In this document: one piece after another, positions 14,604-16,644 of the stretch
Layout of the letters: every line of letters starts with the position of its first letter
Numbering within the stretch: the stretch's first letter is position 1
NCBI GenBank assembly: GCA_041672385.1
Contig: JBAYZQ010000032.1
Span: 1-16,644, forward strand
DNA: 16,644 nt
Reading direction: 5' to 3'
Source of the DNA: JBAYZQ01 sp041672385
GTDB lineage: Bacteria; Spirochaetota; Spirochaetia; Sphaerochaetales; Sphaerochaetaceae
Position numbers and translations under genes: made by a program
Notes under the pieces: generated by a model
The model's input: only the letters and a program-made list of their open reading frames with translations
What the model was told of the DNA's origin: nothing
Databases searched by the model: none

Positions 14604-15269
14604 TTATTCTTTTTCAAGTGTTATGAATAAATATTTTTCATAACCAGTAAAATAGCCTTCAATATCATCCATTGCATCAGGTTCCCCAAATTCGTCAATT
14701 AAATTCGTTAAGTTTATTTCAAATTTATTTGAATCTTTGAAAATACCAAAGTTAACTAGATTTCCACTTTCATTCAATATAAATAAATTGTTGTTCTGAA
14801 GATAAAACCCTAATTTACCAGAAGAAGGGGTAACTCTATCTAAAACAAAATCCTCTTCTGAATCACTTGATTTATATCCGAGTTTCAATTGATTTTCATT
14901 AATTTGTAGATATATATTTAATTCAGCTATCTCCATCAAATCCTCAGAGGAATAAAGACCCAAACCAATATTTGAAATCATAATATATTCCAACCATTCA
15001 TCCGTACCAGGATAAATCTTCTGTGAAATTAACATTATTTTCAAGAAATCTTTTAATCCATCTTCTTTAATTATATATGTTCCTAATAATTGTGAATCAG
15101 TAGTTTTTTTAATCAAATTCTCATCATTCATAATCCAAGAATGATCATCATACAATGAATATTTATTTCCTTGTTGATCATAGATTATTGTAATCAAGTT
15201 TTGTCCAAAAATAGTTGAACAGCTAATAATAATCATTAAACATAAAAGCCCAATAATTTTTTTTCTCAT
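14604..15269 (-). CDS. Secreted or lipid-anchored protein of unknown function
   Basis: A 221-aa exported protein. The N-terminus MRKKIIGLLCLMIIISCSTIFGQ is a signal sequence with basic residues 2-4 and a hydrophobic core. It may be lipidated at Cys17 (I-I-S-C, acceptable for the loose lipobox of spirochaetes), or cleaved near Gly22/Gln23 by signal peptidase I. The mature part is acidic and strand-rich; its start, YDQQGNKYSLYDDHSWIM, resembles the small 'GKKV.L..DGTW' motif of some periplasmic proteins. No enzyme motif is seen. A GTG two codons upstream (15275) is possible, but the ATG at 15269 has AAGGA at 15281-15277 with a 7-nt gap. The gene stands alone, with its own promoter and 305 nt before mcrB, and is probably unrelated to restriction. 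Confidence 0.75.
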   Translation of the reverse strand: MRKKIIGLLCLMIIISCSTIFGQNLITIIYDQQGNKYSLYDDHSWIMNDENLIKKTTDSQLLGTYIIKEDGLKDFLKIMLISQKIYPGTDEWLEYIMISNIGLGLYSSEDLMEIAELNIYLQINENQLKLGYKSSDSEEDFVLDRVTPSSGKLGFYLQNNNLFILNESGNLVNFGIFKDSNKFEINLTNLIDEFGEPDAMDDIEGYFTGYEKYLFITLEKE

Positions 15270-15297
15270 AAGCACTTCCTTTTTTTCTTTCTTTAAA

Positions 15298-15326
15298 ATG
15301 CTACATCCAAAGTTTTAGGGAGTCAA
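15298..15326 (-). promoter_or_regulatory. Predicted promoter of the secreted-protein gene
   Basis: On the minus strand TTGACT (15326-15321), 17 nt, TAGCAT (15303-15298). The start site would be near 15291, leaving a leader of about 20 nt that includes the SD. Confidence 0.5.
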
Positions 15327-15392
15327 GAAAAGAAAGGAGAATTTATTTTGTATCCGAGGAAACCAAGATAAAAATCAATAAAAGAAATAACC

Positions 15393-15442
15393 TACTATTA
15401 AATAAGTAAAAAGAGACTTAAATAGAAATTTATTAAATAGTA
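15393..15442. other. Imperfect inverted repeat downstream of the tRNA gene
   Basis: TACTATTAAATAA (15393-15405) and TTATTAAATAGTA (15430-15442) are inverted over 13 positions with one mismatch and a 24-nt centre. It begins about 29 nt beyond the tRNA 3' end. On the minus strand it is followed by moderately T-rich sequence rather than a clean T-run. It may serve as the tRNA terminator. Confidence 0.3.
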
Positions 15443-15470
15443 AACTTTAGAAAATTGAATAAGAAGTTTT

Positions 15471-15543
15471 TGGAGGTGATCGGGATCGAACCGACTACCT
15501 ATTGAATGCCATTCAATCGCTCTACCATCTGAGCTACACCCCC
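15471..15543 (-). tRNA. tRNA-Ala, anticodon GGC
   Basis: All arms fold on the minus strand. The acceptor GGGGGTG pairs with CACCTCC (one G-U), the D-stem GCTC with GAGC, and the anticodon stem ATTGA with TCAAT around a loop whose anticodon GGC lies at 15510-15508. The T-stem GTCGG pairs with CCGAT around TTCGATC. The discriminator base is A and CCA is not encoded (AAA follows). It reads GCC/GCU alanine codons. Confidence 0.97.
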
Positions 15544-15560
15544 GCAAAAACTACTTAAAC

Positions 15561-15589
15561 ATACTACAATGTTTTAAAATTATTTTCAA
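15561..15589 (-). promoter_or_regulatory. Predicted promoter of tRNA-Ala
   Basis: On the minus strand TTGAAA (15589-15584), 17 nt, TAGTAT (15566-15561). The start would fall near 15554, about 11 nt before the mature tRNA 5' end. Confidence 0.55.
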
Positions 15590-15659
15590 TAAAGTTAATA
15601 ATGATTTTTTAACTGAAGGGTGTCTTTTTACAAATTTTAACATTTCTGGAGGCAATCTA

Positions 15660-15746
15660 ATGAAAAAAACTATTAAAAGTTCGAAATATGATGGACATTT
15701 AACCTTGCAGGAAACCAACCTAGTATACAAAATAAATTATTATTGA
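15660..15746 (+). CDS. Possible 28-aa small protein or remnant ORF
   Basis: An ATG at 15660 is preceded by GGAGG (15648-15652) with a 7-nt gap, one of the best SD sites in the window. It opens 28 codons: basic N-terminus MKKTIKSSKYDG, then HLTLQETNLVYKINYY, and TGA at 15744-15746. The stop codon falls inside the -35 hexamer of the next promoter. No membrane segment or known family is recognised. It could be a genuine microprotein, a leader peptide for the downstream gene if transcription reads through, or the remains of a longer gene whose 3' part was lost. No convincing promoter of its own was seen. Confidence 0.35.
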   Translation: MKKTIKSSKYDGHLTLQETNLVYKINYY

Positions 15747-15771
15747 CATGGTAAATAAACCATGTTAATAC
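15743..15771 (+). promoter_or_regulatory. Predicted promoter of the ADP-ribosylglycohydrolase gene
   Basis: A consensus TTGACA (15743-15748), a 17-nt spacer, and TAATAC (15766-15771). The start would lie near 15778, giving a leader of about 118 nt. Confidence 0.6.
15746..15765. promoter_or_regulatory. Perfect dyad filling the promoter spacer (candidate operator)
   Basis: ACATGGT (15746-15752) and ACCATGT (15759-15765) are perfect 7-bp inverted half-sites with a 6-nt centre. The dyad begins inside the -35 hexamer and ends one base before the -10, so a bound protein would block RNA polymerase. The regulator is unknown. Confidence 0.5.
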
Positions 15772-15781
15772 TATTAATAGT
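15770..15781. promoter_or_regulatory. Perfect 12-nt palindrome at the predicted start site
   Basis: ACTATTAATAGT is a perfect palindrome overlapping the end of the -10 and the expected start of transcription. It may be a second regulatory site or an RNA hairpin at the 5' end, but AT-rich palindromes arise easily by chance. Confidence 0.3.
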
Positions 15782-15895
15782 GTATTATTAATTTTCAATA
15801 ATTTTTATGTTAAGAACAAGGAAGTGTATAGAATTTAAGATTTATAAGATATTCTTTTAAGGTATTTTTGTTCATGTTTTACGGGGGTGAATTGC

Positions 15896-16644
15896 ATGAA
15901 GGCTTGGAAATACACACATGAATTGACTCAAGAGGCTATACCTGTTTTGCTCAGTGAAGAAGAACAAACTTGGACTTCGGCTGATGAAAGCGAAAAAAGT
16001 ATAGATTTTCTTCTAAAACTAAAGTGGTCTAGTAACGTTCCCGGATCTTTTGCTCCTGAAAGTGTTATAATTGGGGCCATACAATCAATGGAATCAATGG
16101 GTTATGATGTTAGTGAAGTTGAAAAACTAATTAAACCTGGACTTAATGCTCTTAAAGAAAAAGACTTTGGGGAACTACAAGTAATTACTTCCAAAATTTA
16201 TCATCTTTTATTTACATGCAATAAAATTGAAGGACATCCATATTTTAAATATAAGATTTATAATTCATACGAAGAATATGTAAAAAAAGTAAATCTCCCA
16301 CAAAAAGTTGAAATTGATTTTGATACAAAAGATTTTAAAGAAAAGATGGAAGCTGGATGGTATTCTAGAATAATTGGTGGGGCTTTAGGTACCGAAATTG
16401 AAGGCTATACTACAGAAAAACTGAAAGAAAAATTTGGCGAAATAAAATATTATTTAAGGCCACCTAATACTTATAATGATGACATTACCTATGAAATTGC
16501 CTTTTTAGATGCTTGTAGTAGGTCAAAATCAATTCCTTCTAGCATAGAAATTGCCAATAGCTGGATACGCTTAATTCCAACAGGGTGGTCAGCAGAACAA
16601 GTGGCTTTAGACAATATTTCTAGAGGTATTTTTCCTCCTGAAAG
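15896..16644 (+). CDS. ADP-ribosylglycohydrolase-family protein, C-terminus cut by window edge
   Basis: The visible 249 residues comprise an N-terminal region (1-150) that I do not recognise and the start of an ADP-ribosylglycohydrolase (PF03747-type) domain. That domain shows AGWYSRIIGGALGTEIEGYTTEKL (153-176), the metal/substrate motif Y-N-D-D-I-T-Y-E (193-200, where many relatives have (T/N)DD(T/x)), and the later block SWIRLIPTGWSAEQVALDNISRGIFPPE (222-249). Characterised relatives remove ADP-ribose from proteins (ARH1/ARH3, DraG) using two Mg ions; many bacterial homologues have unknown substrates, probably nucleosides or ADP-ribosyl compounds. The ATG at 15896 is preceded by GGGGG (15883-15887), 8 nt away. 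A strong, apparently regulated promoter lies about 118 nt upstream. There is no signal peptide, so a cytoplasmic location is expected. Confidence 0.82.
   Translation, partial: MKAWKYTHELTQEAIPVLLSEEEQTWTSADESEKSIDFLLKLKWSSNVPGSFAPESVIIGAIQSMESMGYDVSEVEKLIKPGLNALKEKDFGELQVITSKIYHLLFTCNKIEGHPYFKYKIYNSYEEYVKKVNLPQKVEIDFDTKDFKEKMEAGWYSRIIGGALGTEIEGYTTEKLKEKFGEIKYYLRPPNTYNDDITYEIAFLDACSRSKSIPSSIEIANSWIRLIPTGWSAEQVALDNISRGIFPPE

Larger units (their letters stand above)
15544..15895. other. 352-nt intergenic region between tRNA-Ala and the ADP-ribosylglycohydrolase gene
   Basis: Holds the minus-strand tRNA promoter, a 28-codon plus-strand ORF with a strong SD, and a plus-strand promoter overlaid by two dyads (each listed separately). 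The last 118 nt or so form the leader of the downstream gene; I see no known riboswitch there. Confidence 0.6.

Noticed and set aside
15808..15861. 17-codon frame in the leader of the ADP-ribosylglycohydrolase gene
   Set aside because: No SD before its ATG and no recognisable leader-peptide features such as codon runs or an attenuator.
1..16644. CRISPR array, insertion sequence, prophage or attachment site
   Set aside because: No regularly spaced repeats, terminal inverted repeats, transposase or integrase motifs were seen, and the tRNA has no visible partial duplicate nearby.

Overview
This is an AT-rich (roughly one-third G+C by eye) bacterial chromosomal window with compact genes, Shine-Dalgarno (SD) sites and sigma70-type promoters. 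The secreted or lipidated protein at 14604-15269, whose signal region ends in a loose lipobox followed by FGQ, suggests a host-associated anaerobe such as a Treponema-like spirochaete. A low-GC Firmicute is also possible. I saw no transposase, integrase, phage gene or CRISPR array.

Layout. At 1-848 (minus) is the start of a KtrB/TrkH-type potassium channel subunit, cut by the window edge. At 957-1901 (plus) is a membrane-anchored alpha/beta hydrolase, and at 2083-2481 (plus) a small DUF5655-like protein. The next block is a purine salvage locus. Adenine deaminase (3252-5000, minus), with an unrecognised 253-aa gene 12 nt behind it (2478-3239), is divergent from an AzgA/PbuG-type purine permease (5175-6476, plus). 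The two sides share a 174-nt promoter region with a small dyad midway between the promoters. A good intrinsic terminator ends the permease unit. An ABC exporter pair (6580-8373 and 8373-10325) follows, and its motifs fit a heterodimer with one degenerate ATP site. A YwbE-family gene (10379-10576, minus) comes next.

The right half holds a type IV restriction operon, mcrB-mcrC (14298 down to 10832). Its McrB carries an EVE domain, a likely modified-cytosine reader, ahead of the motor domain, and McrC has a PD-(D/E)xK nuclease core. Beyond it are a secreted protein gene, a tRNA-Ala(GGC), and a 352-nt intergenic region. That region holds a 28-codon ORF with a strong SD and a promoter overlaid by two dyads. 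The window ends inside an ADP-ribosylglycohydrolase-family gene (from 15896).

The most distinctive patterns are regulatory. Three genes without an SD (ktrB, the first ABC gene, ywbE) each have a -35/-10 pair with 17-nt spacing, placed so that transcription would begin at or within a few bases of the start codon. This suggests leaderless mRNAs alongside SD-led genes. The ADP-ribosylglycohydrolase promoter looks operator-controlled. Every gene family named here is known. I found no clearly new multi-gene system. The least understood items are the 253-aa gene behind adenine deaminase, the 28-aa ORF and the secreted protein.
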